A DNA stretch of 64,000 nt from Candidatus Sedimenticola sp. (ex Thyasira tokunagai) (GTDB lineage Bacteria; Pseudomonadota; Gammaproteobacteria; Chromatiales; Chromatiaceae). The stretch lies in contig CP134874.1 of assembly GCA_037318855.1 (NCBI GenBank), forward strand, positions 4,403,001-4,467,000, in the 5' to 3' direction. Each line of letters begins with the position of its first letter. Position 1 is the first letter of the stretch. The notes below the pieces were generated by a model that searched no databases, was not told the origin of the DNA, and saw nothing but the letters and a program-made list of their open reading frames with translations. Both the position numbers and the translations under genes were made by a program. Of this stretch, positions 52,706 to 61,443 are shown piece after piece.

Positions 52706-54394
52706 ATGAAGGAACTGCTTAGACGCCTATTTTCCAGACCGGGGCTGGCTATTTTGCTGATCCTGGCCGCACTCTTTTCCAACCTTCTTGCACTCGCTCC
52801 CTCTCTCTTTGTCATCCAGGTATTGAACCGCTATCTAGCCCATGGGGTGGATGCCACACTCACCACCCTGGCTGTCGGTGCAGTTATCGCGATACTGCTG
52901 GAGATGGGCTTCCGCCGGGTGCGTATGCGTATGGCGAACGGCTTCAGCGCCCACCAGGATGAGCGCCTCTCCCTGGCGGGATACGATGTGCTCTCAACCG
53001 CCTCAGTCGGGGCGCTGGCAACCATCCCAAAAGGTCGCAAGCGAAGCATGGTACTGGGAGCGGACACCATACGTGCCGCCTACAGTGCAGCCAATATCAA
53101 TGCGGTACTCGATCTGCCGTTTGCTCTGCTCTTCATCGGCGTTCTCTACCTTCTCAGCCCCACCCTCGCCTCCATTGCCGCCGGCATGATGGCCCTGGTT
53201 TTCCTGGTCGGTGTAGTCACGGGAATGCAGCTGGCCGCACCCACACGGGAGCTGGCCGGTGCCGCCACCCACCGGGAGAGGCTGGTGGCAGCGGTAGTTG
53301 AGGCGGAAGATACCGTGCGTGGCTTCAACACCGGTCCATTCCTACTGCAGCGTTGGCGTAACTTCGTCCATACCAGCTTTAACTATGCGCACCATATCGC
53401 CAGCCGCCAGGCGAAGATGCACTCTTTCATCCAGGCAAGTAGCGGCCTGATGACCATTGCTATCATCGGCGTTGGCGCGACACTGGTGGTGGCCGGTGAG
53501 CTCGATGTCGGTGTTCTGATCGGTGCCAATATACTTGCCGGGAAGGCGATGGGACCGATCAGCCGATTCGCCTTGATGCATGAACAGCTGGCCAAGGCGG
53601 CCCAGGCAATGAAAGCCTACTCCGATTTCTCCCGTTTACCGATGGAGCGACAGTCAGGTACAGCACTTAAAAAATACCAGGGGGGTATCGCCCTGGAGGA
53701 TCTTGCCTTTAGCCACCCCGGCAACAACACTCCCCTGTTTGAATCGGTCAATTTGCGGCTCAATCCAGGAATGGTGCTGGCGGTCAACGGCAGTAACGGC
53801 TCAGGAAAAACCACCCTGGCACGGCTTTTTGTCGGCCTGCTGTCACCCACCCGGGGACAGATACTGGCGGATGGCGTCGACCTGCGACAACTGGCCGCTC
53901 CCTGGTGGCGTGAGCAGTTGATCTACCTCCCCCAGGAACCAAAATTTGTTGCCGGCACACTACGCGACAACCTGCTGTTGGGACGTGAAGAGATCGATGA
54001 TGAAGCCGTCGGCAAAGCACTGGAAACCGCTGGCCTCAAGACCTTTCTGGATCAGAAACCCGATGGCTTGGATACCAATATCAGCGAAACAGGACAGCAG
54101 CTCTCCCTTGGGGTACGCCGGCGTTTGGCACTCGCACGGGCGCTACTGAAGAGCGGCCGTCTGGTGATCTTCGATGAACCCACCGAGGGCATGGACGTTG
54201 AGGGTAGCGCCATGATCTACCGGGTGCTCAATCAGATGGTTGAAGAGAAGCGCACCATCATTCTCTTCTCCCACGATAAAAACCTCCTCAAGGGAGCCCA
54301 TCTCTACCTCAACTTGAGTCAAAAGCCGATACCCGGATTGACGGTACGACAAACAAAGAGTGCCAAGAAAGAGGTGAAGGAGGAGAGCAAATGA
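52706..54394 (+). CDS. Type I secretion ABC exporter (permease-ATPase)
   Basis: A fused exporter of 562 residues. The N-terminal half has about six membrane helices (LAILLILAALFSNLLALAPSLF and following). The ATPase begins near residue 350. Walker A is NGSNGSGKTT, Walker B is RLVIFDEPTEGMD, and the H-loop is IILFSHD. The signature is LSLGVRRRLALARAL, not LSGGQ. There is no C39 peptidase domain, so the cargo is not cut at a double-glycine leader. The ATG at 52706 is chosen for AAAGGG seven bases upstream; the frame opens earlier at 52631. Its stop overlaps the adaptor start by four bases. Confidence 0.92.
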   Translation: MKELLRRLFSRPGLAILLILAALFSNLLALAPSLFVIQVLNRYLAHGVDATLTTLAVGAVIAILLEMGFRRVRMRMANGFSAHQDERLSLAGYDVLSTASVGALATIPKGRKRSMVLGADTIRAAYSAANINAVLDLPFALLFIGVLYLLSPTLASIAAGMMALVFLVGVVTGMQLAAPTRELAGAATHRERLVAAVVEAEDTVRGFNTGPFLLQRWRNFVHTSFNYAHHIASRQAKMHSFIQASSGLMTIAIIGVGATLVVAGELDVGVLIGANILAGKAMGPISRFALMHEQLAKAAQAMKAYSDFSRLPMERQSGTALKKYQGGIALEDLAFSHPGNNTPLFESVNLRLNPGMVLAVNGSNGSGKTTLARLFVGLLSPTRGQILADGVDLRQLAAPWWREQLIYLPQEPKFVAGTLRDNLLLGREEIDDEAVGKALETAGLKTFLDQKPDGLDTNISETGQQLSLGVRRRLALARALLKSGRLVIFDEPTEGMDVEGSAMIYRVLNQMVEEKRTIILFSHDKNLLKGAHLYLNLSQKPIPGLTVRQTKSAKKEVKEESK

Positions 54395-55695
54395 GCAAGG
54401 CACGCACAGACCAGATGGTCACACCACAACCGATCGGGCTCTCAACCTATCTATTCCTACTGCTGTTCCTGCTGCTGTGTGGCGCCTTTGGAACATGGGC
54501 CCACTTCGGCAAACTCGATGTGGTAAGTCAAACCACTGGTGCCGTGGTCCCCAGCTCTCAAATAAAGAGCATCCAGCACCTTGAGGGCGGGGTGATTAAG
54601 GAGCTGCTGATAAAAGAGGGTGAGCGGGTCACCAAGGGTCAAGAGCTGATCGTCCTGGAAGCGATCTCCAGTGGCGCCGACGTGGATGAGATACAGGTAC
54701 GCATGGATGCGCTGAAGGTGGAGATTGCCCGTCTTAGTGCCGAGGCTGAAGTGAAAGAGAAGCTGATCTTCCCTGAAACTTTGGCAGTTGACCGCCCGGA
54801 GCTTAAGCGCCAGGCCAAAAGTCTCTTCAAGATCAACCGCAGAAAATATCTCGGTGACCTGCAGACCCAGTCTGAGCTTATCGCCCAGCGCAAGCAGGAC
54901 ATTCGTGAGATCAGCGTCAAATTGAGAAACAGCCGTAAAAACCTGAAGCTGATCGATGAGCAGATCAAAATCAGTGAAGATCTGCTGAAAGACCAGCTGA
55001 CCAACAGATACAACCACCTCACTCTGTTGCGTGAGGCCGGTAGTCTGCGCAGTGATATCGAAGAGGCGGGTGCTGCTTTCGGAGGTGCAAAAGCGGCACT
55101 GAAAGAGGCCGAAAACGAGCGCAAGCGGGTGACTCAGGGCGTACAGCAGAAAGCACAGGTGCGACTGGAGAAGGCGCGTCGTGAGCTACAAGAGCACAGC
55201 CAGCGTATCCGTAAGTTCGAGGACAGCCTACGACGCACAGTGCTGCGCTCACCGGTGGATGGGGTAGTGAAGACTCTCTACGTCTACACCGTTGGCGGCG
55301 TGGTCAAAGCGGGACAGACCGTGGCCAATATCGTACCCGCCGGAGATCAACTGATCATCGAGTCTCGGCTCCCCACCCAGGATATCGGCTTCGTCATGGT
55401 CGGCCAGACCGCCTTCATTAGGCTCGCATCATCAGATGCCCTACGTTTTGGCAACATCGAAGGCGAAGTGATCGCCATCAGCCCCGACACCTACACCGAC
55501 CAGGATGACGGCCAGGTCTACTACAAGATACGTATCGCCACCGAAGCAGACCACTTCAGCAGAGGAGCCATGCGCTACAACCTCTTCCCCGGCATGCAGG
55601 TATCGGCCAGTATCCGTACCGGTGAGCGCAGTGTGCTGGAGTACCTGCTAACACCCTTCCTCGCCTCTACCGGTGATGCCTTTCGGGAGCGTTGA
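54391..55695 (+). CDS. HlyD-family type I secretion adaptor
   Basis: A 434-residue membrane-fusion protein: a cytoplasmic N-terminus, one membrane anchor (LFLLLFLLLCGAFGTWAHF), a lipoyl half (VSQTTGAVVPSSQIKSIQHLEGGVIKELLIKEGERVTKGQEL), a long coiled coil (residues about 90-280) and a beta-barrel with the family signature VLRSPVDGVVKTLYVYTVGGVVKAGQTVANIVP. This is the HlyD/LapC type. It bridges the ABC exporter and the TolC-like protein. It overlaps the exporter gene by four bases and ends the cluster. Confidence 0.94.
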   Translation: MSKARTDQMVTPQPIGLSTYLFLLLFLLLCGAFGTWAHFGKLDVVSQTTGAVVPSSQIKSIQHLEGGVIKELLIKEGERVTKGQELIVLEAISSGADVDEIQVRMDALKVEIARLSAEAEVKEKLIFPETLAVDRPELKRQAKSLFKINRRKYLGDLQTQSELIAQRKQDIREISVKLRNSRKNLKLIDEQIKISEDLLKDQLTNRYNHLTLLREAGSLRSDIEEAGAAFGGAKAALKEAENERKRVTQGVQQKAQVRLEKARRELQEHSQRIRKFEDSLRRTVLRSPVDGVVKTLYVYTVGGVVKAGQTVANIVPAGDQLIIESRLPTQDIGFVMVGQTAFIRLASSDALRFGNIEGEVIAISPDTYTDQDDGQVYYKIRIATEADHFSRGAMRYNLFPGMQVSASIRTGERSVLEYLLTPFLASTGDAFRER

Positions 55696-55935
55696 GATTT
55701 ATCCGGATATGATAGGCCATATGATTTCGGTGGAACCTCCAATCAAATCATTTGCCCCCGTGTACATCTATGCAACATATTTTCTGGGCCAAAACACCAC
55801 TCTCGACCCAAGACCATGTATATAGCAAGTACCGCCCCAAGTAGAGCAAAATAACTATCTCTCCCCTTTGTAGATGGTGCCTTGTGAATCTGTTGCGTGG
55901 GCTTTGGTGATCAGGCCCGCTTTCAGCTACTGATA

Positions 55936-56176
55936 ATCCTAGAATCCGTAGTTGGACGGCGTGAAGTGTGCGTTTGCGGTGGTGCAGGTCAAGGCACAAC
56001 GACGCGTAATAGTTGTTCTATTGCAAGGAGTTGTAACGCCGCCATGCGCCACCGCAAGCGTGCAATTCATGCTGTAGCGTGGCTCACCCAGCAGGTGAAA
56101 GGGAAGATTGAAGTCAATGGTATTCATATCAGTCACTTAGCCTCAGAATGGAGCGGTCAACTGCGGAATCTAGGAT
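55936..56176. mobile_element. MITE family B, copy 1 (241 bp, complete)
   Basis: Terminal inverted repeats ATCCTAGAATCCGTAGTTG (left) and complement of CAACTGCGGAATCTAGGAT (right). The interior is also an imperfect palindrome (GTGCGTTTGCGGTGGTGCAG against the complement of GCGCCACCGCAAGCGTGC). A truncated relative lies at 61364-61443. No ORF of plausible length; the rest of the 700-base gap after the adaptor holds no gene. Confidence 0.85.
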
Positions 56177-56180
56177 AATG

Positions 56181-56329
56181 ATGGCTCTGTACAATAATCC
56201 TGAAGTCGGTTGTAGGAACGAACTTGTTCGCGAAGAACAGGCCTCGGAGCTGATCGCGAACAAGTTTGCTCCTACAAATGCAGCCTTATCTCCATCGAGA
56301 TGGTTTTCAGGATTATTGTGCATAGCCAT
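56181..56329. repeat. Palindromic element C enclosing REP copy 3
   Basis: ATGGCTCTGTACAATAATCC (with TGAA) at 56181-56204 is the inverted complement, with two mismatches, of 56306-56329. The inner 14 bases are perfect. It lies five bases after MITE B, and a REP element sits inside it. Confidence 0.85.
56212..56275. repeat. REP element, copy 3
   Basis: GTAGGAACGAACTTGTTCGC begins it and GCGAACAAGTTTGCTCCTAC ends it; related to copies at 41195 and 42241. Confidence 0.9.
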
Positions 56330-56395
56330 TTTGATAATTGATCACAAAACTATGGCAAAATACCCCTTTCCCGATTCCTACGGTTCCCGACACAG

Positions 56396-58429
56396 ATGAC
56401 AAACCCCCTGCTCAACCTGGAGGGCCTGCCTCCATTTTCCCGCATCAAGCCCGAACATGTGGAGCCGGCGATCGACCAACTACTGGCCGAAAGCCGCGAG
56501 CTGACTGAGCAGCTGCTCGCCTCCGGTGGTCCCTATACCTGGGACAATTTGATTGAGCCGCTTGAGATCATGGATGACCGTATCAGCCGCACCTGGTCGC
56601 CGGTAAGCCATATGAATTCGGTAGTTAACAGCGAACAACTGCGACTCGCCTATAACGCCTGCCTGCCAAAACTGAGCGAGTACGGCACTGAGATGGGGCA
56701 GAACCGACAGCTCTATGCCGCCTACCAGGCGGTGGCGGATAACGATGATGGGCTCAACAGTGTGCAACATAAGGTGCTGGAAAACGCACTGCACGATTTC
56801 CACCTCTCCGGCGTCGATCTGGCGAGCGAGGAGAAGGCGCGCTTTAAAAAGATCAGCCAGGCACTCTCCTCTCTCACCAGTCGCTACGGTGAGAATATCC
56901 TGGATGCCACCAACGCCTGGAGCAAACTGATCAGCGATGTGACCGAGCTGAAGGGACTGCCGGAATCAGCACTCGGCCTGGCCCGGCAAACGGCTGAGCA
57001 ACGCGATAAAAATGGCTGGCTGCTGACCCTGGAGTACCCCTCCTACATTCCGATAATGACCTACGCCGATAACCGGGAGCTGCGACGCGAGATGTACGAG
57101 GCCTTCTCCACCCGCGCTTCCGACCAGGGGCCTCATGGTGGCCGCTGGGACAACAGCGAATTGATGGAGCAGATCCTTGCCCTGCGTCATGAAAAAGCAG
57201 AGCTACTCAGCTTCAGCAACTACGCAGAGCGCTCCCTGGCGAAAAAAATGGCACCCACCTGTGACCATGTCATCAATTTTCTCCAGGACTTGGCGGAGCG
57301 CTCCCACAACCAGGCACAACGTGAGCTTGATGAACTCAAGGCATTCGCCGGGGAACAGCATGGGACGGCGGAGTTGGAGGCGTGGGATATCAGCTACTAC
57401 GCTGAGAAACTGCGTCTGCATCGCTACGCCATCACCCAGGAAGAGGTGAAACCCTACTTCCCGGAGACCCGCGTGGTTACCGGCATGTTCGCTGTGGTCA
57501 AACGCCTCTATGGTATCGATATCACCGAGGTGGAGGGGGTCGACAGCTGGCATCCCGATATCCGCTTCTACGAGATCCGCAGCGAAGAGGGTGAAATCCG
57601 CGGCCAATTCTACCTCGACCTCTACGCCCGCCAAAACAAGCGTGGCGGCGCCTGGATGGATGAGTGCATCGGCCGCATGTTCAACAGCCGCTGTGATCAG
57701 ATCCCGGTGGCTTATCTCACCTGCAACTTCTCACCCCCAGTGGGTGACAAACCGGCGCTCTTCACCCATGACGAAGTAGAGACCCTATTCCATGAATTCG
57801 GCCATGGCCTTCACCACCTGCTCACCCGCATAGACTACTCCGAGGTCTCCGGCATCAGCGGCGTCGCCTGGGATGCGGTGGAACTGCCGAGCCAAATCAT
57901 GGAGAACTGGTGCTGGGAGCGGGAGTCGTTGAACCTTATCAGTGGCCACTATGAGAGCGGTGAGCCTCTGCCGGAAACGATGTATAACAAGATGCTGGCG
58001 GCGAAGAACTTCCAATCCGGTATGCAGATGGTGCGGCAGCTGGAGTTCAGCCTCTTCGACTTCCGCATCCATCGGGAGTACGACCCCACCAAGGGGGGGC
58101 GCATCTACCCAATACTCGACGAAGTGCGCCAGCAGGTGGCGGTGGTACCCACCCCCGCCTTCAACCGATTCGCCCACGGCTTCTCCCACATCTTTGCCGG
58201 CGGTTACGCCGCCGGCTACTACAGCTATAAGTGGGCGGAGGTACTCTCAGCCGACGCATTCTCGCTGTTTGAAGAGCACGGCGTCTTCGACCGCGCAACC
58301 GGCGACTCCTTTCTCCACAACATTCTGGAAGCCGGTGGCTCTAAAGACGCTATGGAGCTGTTTGTTGCCTTTCGCGGCCGTGAGCCGCAAATCGATGCAC
58401 TATTGCGCCACAGCGGAATCGACCCATGA
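56396..58429 (+). CDS. prlC: Oligopeptidase A (M3 family)
   Basis: A 677-residue cytoplasmic zinc peptidase that degrades short peptides, including signal-peptide remnants. The active site is FHEFGHGLHHLLT (HExxH) with the downstream Glu in SGVAWDAVELPSQIMENW. The N-terminal helical domain (NPLLNLEGLPPFSRIKPEHVEPAIDQLL) and the C-terminal RFAHGFSHIFAGGYAAGYYSYKWAEVLSADAFSLF are typical of OpdA/PrlC. Length matches the family (680). Overlaps the next gene by four bases. Confidence 0.97.
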   Translation: MTNPLLNLEGLPPFSRIKPEHVEPAIDQLLAESRELTEQLLASGGPYTWDNLIEPLEIMDDRISRTWSPVSHMNSVVNSEQLRLAYNACLPKLSEYGTEMGQNRQLYAAYQAVADNDDGLNSVQHKVLENALHDFHLSGVDLASEEKARFKKISQALSSLTSRYGENILDATNAWSKLISDVTELKGLPESALGLARQTAEQRDKNGWLLTLEYPSYIPIMTYADNRELRREMYEAFSTRASDQGPHGGRWDNSELMEQILALRHEKAELLSFSNYAERSLAKKMAPTCDHVINFLQDLAERSHNQAQRELDELKAFAGEQHGTAELEAWDISYYAEKLRLHRYAITQEEVKPYFPETRVVTGMFAVVKRLYGIDITEVEGVDSWHPDIRFYEIRSEEGEIRGQFYLDLYARQNKRGGAWMDECIGRMFNSRCDQIPVAYLTCNFSPPVGDKPALFTHDEVETLFHEFGHGLHHLLTRIDYSEVSGISGVAWDAVELPSQIMENWCWERESLNLISGHYESGEPLPETMYNKMLAAKNFQSGMQMVRQLEFSLFDFRIHREYDPTKGGRIYPILDEVRQQVAVVPTPAFNRFAHGFSHIFAGGYAAGYYSYKWAEVLSADAFSLFEEHGVFDRATGDSFLHNILEAGGSKDAMELFVAFRGREPQIDALLRHSGIDP

Positions 58430-59136
58430 GACAGCTCCGCCCCACCATCAGCCTGTTTTGCATCCTGCTGCTGTATGCCACAGCCGGTTGGAGCGCCCAC
58501 ATCACCGACCGCCTGGTTGCCGGCCTCTATAGTGAACCCGATATTACCGGCGACCCAATCAAGGCACTGACAAGCGGCACACCTCTACAAATCGTGGAGC
58601 GCAAAAAAGCCTTTTCCAAAGTACGCCTCGGTGACAACACAGAGGGCTGGGTTGAGAACCGCTACATCACTAATGAGAAGCCTGCACGGGTGATGCTGCT
58701 GGAGTTGCAGGCAAAAAACAGTGATCTACAAAATCAACTGCTGGCCGCTGAGGCCAAGCTCAAGGAGGGCAGTGCCGAAGTTACCGGCAAACAGGCACCC
58801 CAAAAGAGAGTCGATTCAGAGGTTGCCGGGCTTAAGCAGGAGCTCTCGGACGTTCACAGTAAAGCGCAGACACTTAAGCAACAGCTACAGGGTGCCCATG
58901 CTGAAGCCGCCAAAGCAGAGGGTGAAATCGAAGCGCTGAAGGAGCGCCTAGCCGCCGCCGCAGAGCAAAAAAAACACCCGGAAGAAGAGACGCAACAGCA
59001 GTTCAGTTCCAATCTGCCGACACTTACCCTCTGGTACTATCTTGCAATCGCCCTCCTTCTGATGCTCAGCTTCATCGGCGGCATCCTCTTCAGAAACCAC
59101 CGTCTCTCCAAGCGCTACGGCGGCTTCAGGATATAA
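58426..59136 (+). CDS. SH3-domain membrane protein with coiled coil (TIGR04211/YgiM-like)
   Basis: A 236-residue protein: signal peptide (SLFCILLLYATAGWSAHI), a bacterial SH3 domain (ITDRLVAGLYSEPD...GTPLQIVERKKAFSKVRLGDNTEGWVENRYI), a long coiled coil (residues about 85-185, LLELQAKNSDLQNQLLAAEAKL...) and one C-terminal membrane helix (WYYLAIALLLMLSFIGGILF). Layout and motifs match the TIGR04211 (YgiM) family, a periplasmic, inner-membrane-anchored protein of unknown function that may bind cell wall. Overlaps prlC by four bases. Confidence 0.9.
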   Translation: MRQLRPTISLFCILLLYATAGWSAHITDRLVAGLYSEPDITGDPIKALTSGTPLQIVERKKAFSKVRLGDNTEGWVENRYITNEKPARVMLLELQAKNSDLQNQLLAAEAKLKEGSAEVTGKQAPQKRVDSEVAGLKQELSDVHSKAQTLKQQLQGAHAEAAKAEGEIEALKERLAAAAEQKKHPEEETQQQFSSNLPTLTLWYYLAIALLLMLSFIGGILFRNHRLSKRYGGFRI

Positions 59137-59140
59137 GATT

Positions 59141-60607
59141 ATGGACTATTCAGACCTTCGCGACTTTATCAAACAGCTCGAATCCCAGGGTGAGCTGAAG
59201 CGGATCTCCCTTGAGGTTGATCCCTACCTGGAGATAACCGAGATCTGTGACCGCACTCTTCGCGCCGGTGGCCCCGCCCTGCTGTTCGAGCAGGTAAAAG
59301 GATCACGCTACCCGATATTAGCCAACCTCTTTGGTACTCCCCGCCGCGTTGCGCTGGGGATGGGCGAGGAGTCGGTGGAGGCGCTACGGGAAGTAGGCAA
59401 GCTGCTGGCCACCTTAAAGGAGCCCGAGCCCCCCAAGGGGATGAAGGATGCCTGGGCGAAGATCCCGGTATATCGCAAGGTGCTCGACATGGCGCCGAAG
59501 GAGATCAAACGCCCCCCCTGTCAGGAGGTGACGGTCGAAGGAGATGAAGTCGACCTTGCCGAACTGCCGATACAGACCTGTTGGCCCGATGATGCCGGCC
59601 CACTGATCACCTGGGGGCTGGTAGTAACCCGAGGGCCGGAGAAGGCACGACAGAACGTCGGCATCTACCGCATGCAGGTGCTTGGGAAAAACCGGGTGAT
59701 CATGCGCTGGCTCTCCCACCGTGGCGGCGCCCTCGATTTCCGCGAGTGGCAACAGGCTCATCCGGGAGAGCCCTTCCCCGTCTCCGTCGCCCTTGGCGCC
59801 GACCCGGCCACCATCCTCAGCGCAGTCACTCCGGTGCCGGACACTCTCTCCGAGTACGCCTTTGCCGGGCTGCTGCGTGGTAGCCGCAGTGAAGTGGCAA
59901 AATCCATCGGCAACGACCTCCAGGTACCCGCCGCCGCCGAGTTTGTCCTCGAAGGGGTGATCCACCCCGATGATATGGCTCCCGAGGGTCCCTTTGGCGA
60001 TCACACCGGCTACTACAACGAAGTGGATAGATTCCCTGTCTTTACCATCGAACGCATCAGCCGGCGTCGCGATCCGATCTACCACAGCACCTACACCGGC
60101 CGACCTCCGGATGAGCCGGCGATCCTTGGTGTTGCCCTCAATGAGGTCTTCGTGCCGATACTGCAGAAGCAGTTCCCCGAGATCGTTGACTTCTACCTGC
60201 CTCCCGAAGGCTGCTCCTACCGCATGGCGGTAGTCTCTATGAAAAAGCAGTACCCGGGACACGCAAAGCGGGTGATGATGGGTGTCTGGTCATTTCTTCG
60301 CCAGTTTATGTACACAAAATTCGTTATCGTCACCGATGATGATGTCAACGTGCGCGATTGGAACGATGTGATCTGGGCCATGACGACACGCATGGACCCG
60401 GCCCGGGACACCACTCTGGTGGAAAACACCCCAATCGACTATCTCGACTTCGCCTCGCCGGTCTCCGGCCTCGGCTCAAAGATGGGCCTTGATGCCACCA
60501 ACAAATGGCCCGGTGAAACCCAACGAGAGTGGGGGCGCCCCATTGAGATGAGCAGTGAAGTTAAACAGCGGGTGGATGAGATCTGGGAAGAGCTGGGAAT
60601 TTTGTAA
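59141..60607 (+). CDS. ubiD: 4-hydroxy-3-polyprenylbenzoate decarboxylase UbiD
   Basis: A 488-residue prenylated-FMN-dependent decarboxylase of ubiquinone synthesis. The N-terminus YSDLRDFIKQLESQGELKRI, the prFMN-binding KNRVIMRWLSHRGGALDFREW, the active-site Glu in APEGPFGDHTGYYN, and the KFVIVTDDDVNVRDWNDVIWA region are characteristic. It needs prFMN made by UbiX, not present in the window. Gene starts four bases after the SH3 protein gene, so prlC-SH3-ubiD appear to be one operon. Confidence 0.96.
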   Translation: MDYSDLRDFIKQLESQGELKRISLEVDPYLEITEICDRTLRAGGPALLFEQVKGSRYPILANLFGTPRRVALGMGEESVEALREVGKLLATLKEPEPPKGMKDAWAKIPVYRKVLDMAPKEIKRPPCQEVTVEGDEVDLAELPIQTCWPDDAGPLITWGLVVTRGPEKARQNVGIYRMQVLGKNRVIMRWLSHRGGALDFREWQQAHPGEPFPVSVALGADPATILSAVTPVPDTLSEYAFAGLLRGSRSEVAKSIGNDLQVPAAAEFVLEGVIHPDDMAPEGPFGDHTGYYNEVDRFPVFTIERISRRRDPIYHSTYTGRPPDEPAILGVALNEVFVPILQKQFPEIVDFYLPPEGCSYRMAVVSMKKQYPGHAKRVMMGVWSFLRQFMYTKFVIVTDDDVNVRDWNDVIWAMTTRMDPARDTTLVENTPIDYLDFASPVSGLGSKMGLDATNKWPGETQREWGRPIEMSSEVKQRVDEIWEELGIL

Positions 60608-60657
60608 CTACTCAGTTTGGCCTATAATCATCTTCGTACTGACACTCGGAGAAAAAC

Positions 60658-61290
60658 ATGCGCACCATAATGACGATGAATGCTAAAGGCGGCTGCGGCA
60701 AGACTACCATCGCCACCAACATCGCCACCTGGTTTGCAGATGACGGCGCCAAAGTGGCGCTGGCCGACTTCGACCCCCAGGGTTCATCTCTGGACTGGCT
60801 GGAGGCAAGAGAGGGCTATGACGGTGTCCCCAACATCACCGGAATCGATGCCACCCAGGGGGCCGTCAAAGTACCCCGGGGCACCGACTACCTGATTATG
60901 GATGCCCCCGCCGGCACCCATGGTAAAGAGATCAACGTCATGCTGCGGCGGGTCGACAGTCTGATCATTCCGGTACTCCCCTCACCCATCGACATGCGTG
61001 CCTGTAACCGCTTCCTTCAGGAACTGCTCTCCAGCGGCCGGGTATCACGGCAACAGACCAGGCTGGCTATAGTCGCCAACCGCAGCCGTGAAAACACCCT
61101 CATCTATCATGAGCTGGAGAGCTACCTCGGCCATCTCGACATCCCCTTTCTCACCCACCTGCGAGAGAGCCAGAACTACATCCGCTCCGCCGAGCGCGGA
61201 CTGGGGCTGTTTGAGCTCGCCCCCTCCATGGTGTGGCAGGATGTAGCGCTGTGGGATCCTATCTTCGACTGGCTTGGTAAGAACGGCTGA
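60658..61290 (+). CDS. ParA/MinD-like ATPase
   Basis: A 210-residue P-loop ATPase of the ParA/Soj type. Deviant Walker A is MNAKGGCGKTTIATN, switch I includes LADFDPQGSSLDWL, Walker B is TDYLIMDAPAG. It lacks a ParB partner nearby and lacks the N-terminal HTH of plasmid ParA. Orphan short ParA ATPases (compare ParC/McdA types) position chemoreceptor arrays, carboxysomes or other cargo. The cargo here cannot be inferred. It follows ubiD by 50 bases. Confidence 0.9.
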   Translation: MRTIMTMNAKGGCGKTTIATNIATWFADDGAKVALADFDPQGSSLDWLEAREGYDGVPNITGIDATQGAVKVPRGTDYLIMDAPAGTHGKEINVMLRRVDSLIIPVLPSPIDMRACNRFLQELLSSGRVSRQQTRLAIVANRSRENTLIYHELESYLGHLDIPFLTHLRESQNYIRSAERGLGLFELAPSMVWQDVALWDPIFDWLGKNG

Positions 61291-61295
61291 GTAGC

Positions 61296-61356
61296 GTAGG
61301 AGTGCTTTCTTGAACCGCGATGGAACCCTGATCGCGCTTCAAGAAAGCGCTCCTAC
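61296..61356. repeat. REP-like hairpin, divergent copy 4
   Basis: Arms GTAGGAGTGCTTTCTTGAAC and CTTCAAGAAAGCGCTCCTAC pair closely. It shares the GTAGGAG/CTCCTAC ends and central GCGAT/ATCGC with the other REP copies but differs in the middle, so it may be a second subfamily. It may also terminate the parA transcript. Confidence 0.8.
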
Positions 61357-61363
61357 GGTTAAA

Positions 61364-61443
61364 CCTAGAAACCGCAGTTGGACGGGTTGAAGTGTGCGTT
61401 TGCAGTGGTGCAGGGCAAGGCACAACGACGCGTAATAGTTGTT
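61364..61443. mobile_element. MITE family B, copy 2 (truncated)
   Basis: CCTAGAAACCGCAGTTGGAC begins this copy, which matches copy 1 (55936) with few differences through CGTAATAGTTGTT, then stops abruptly. The following bases GAACTAAACC belong to the IS91-like element, so the MITE was broken by its insertion. Confidence 0.85.
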
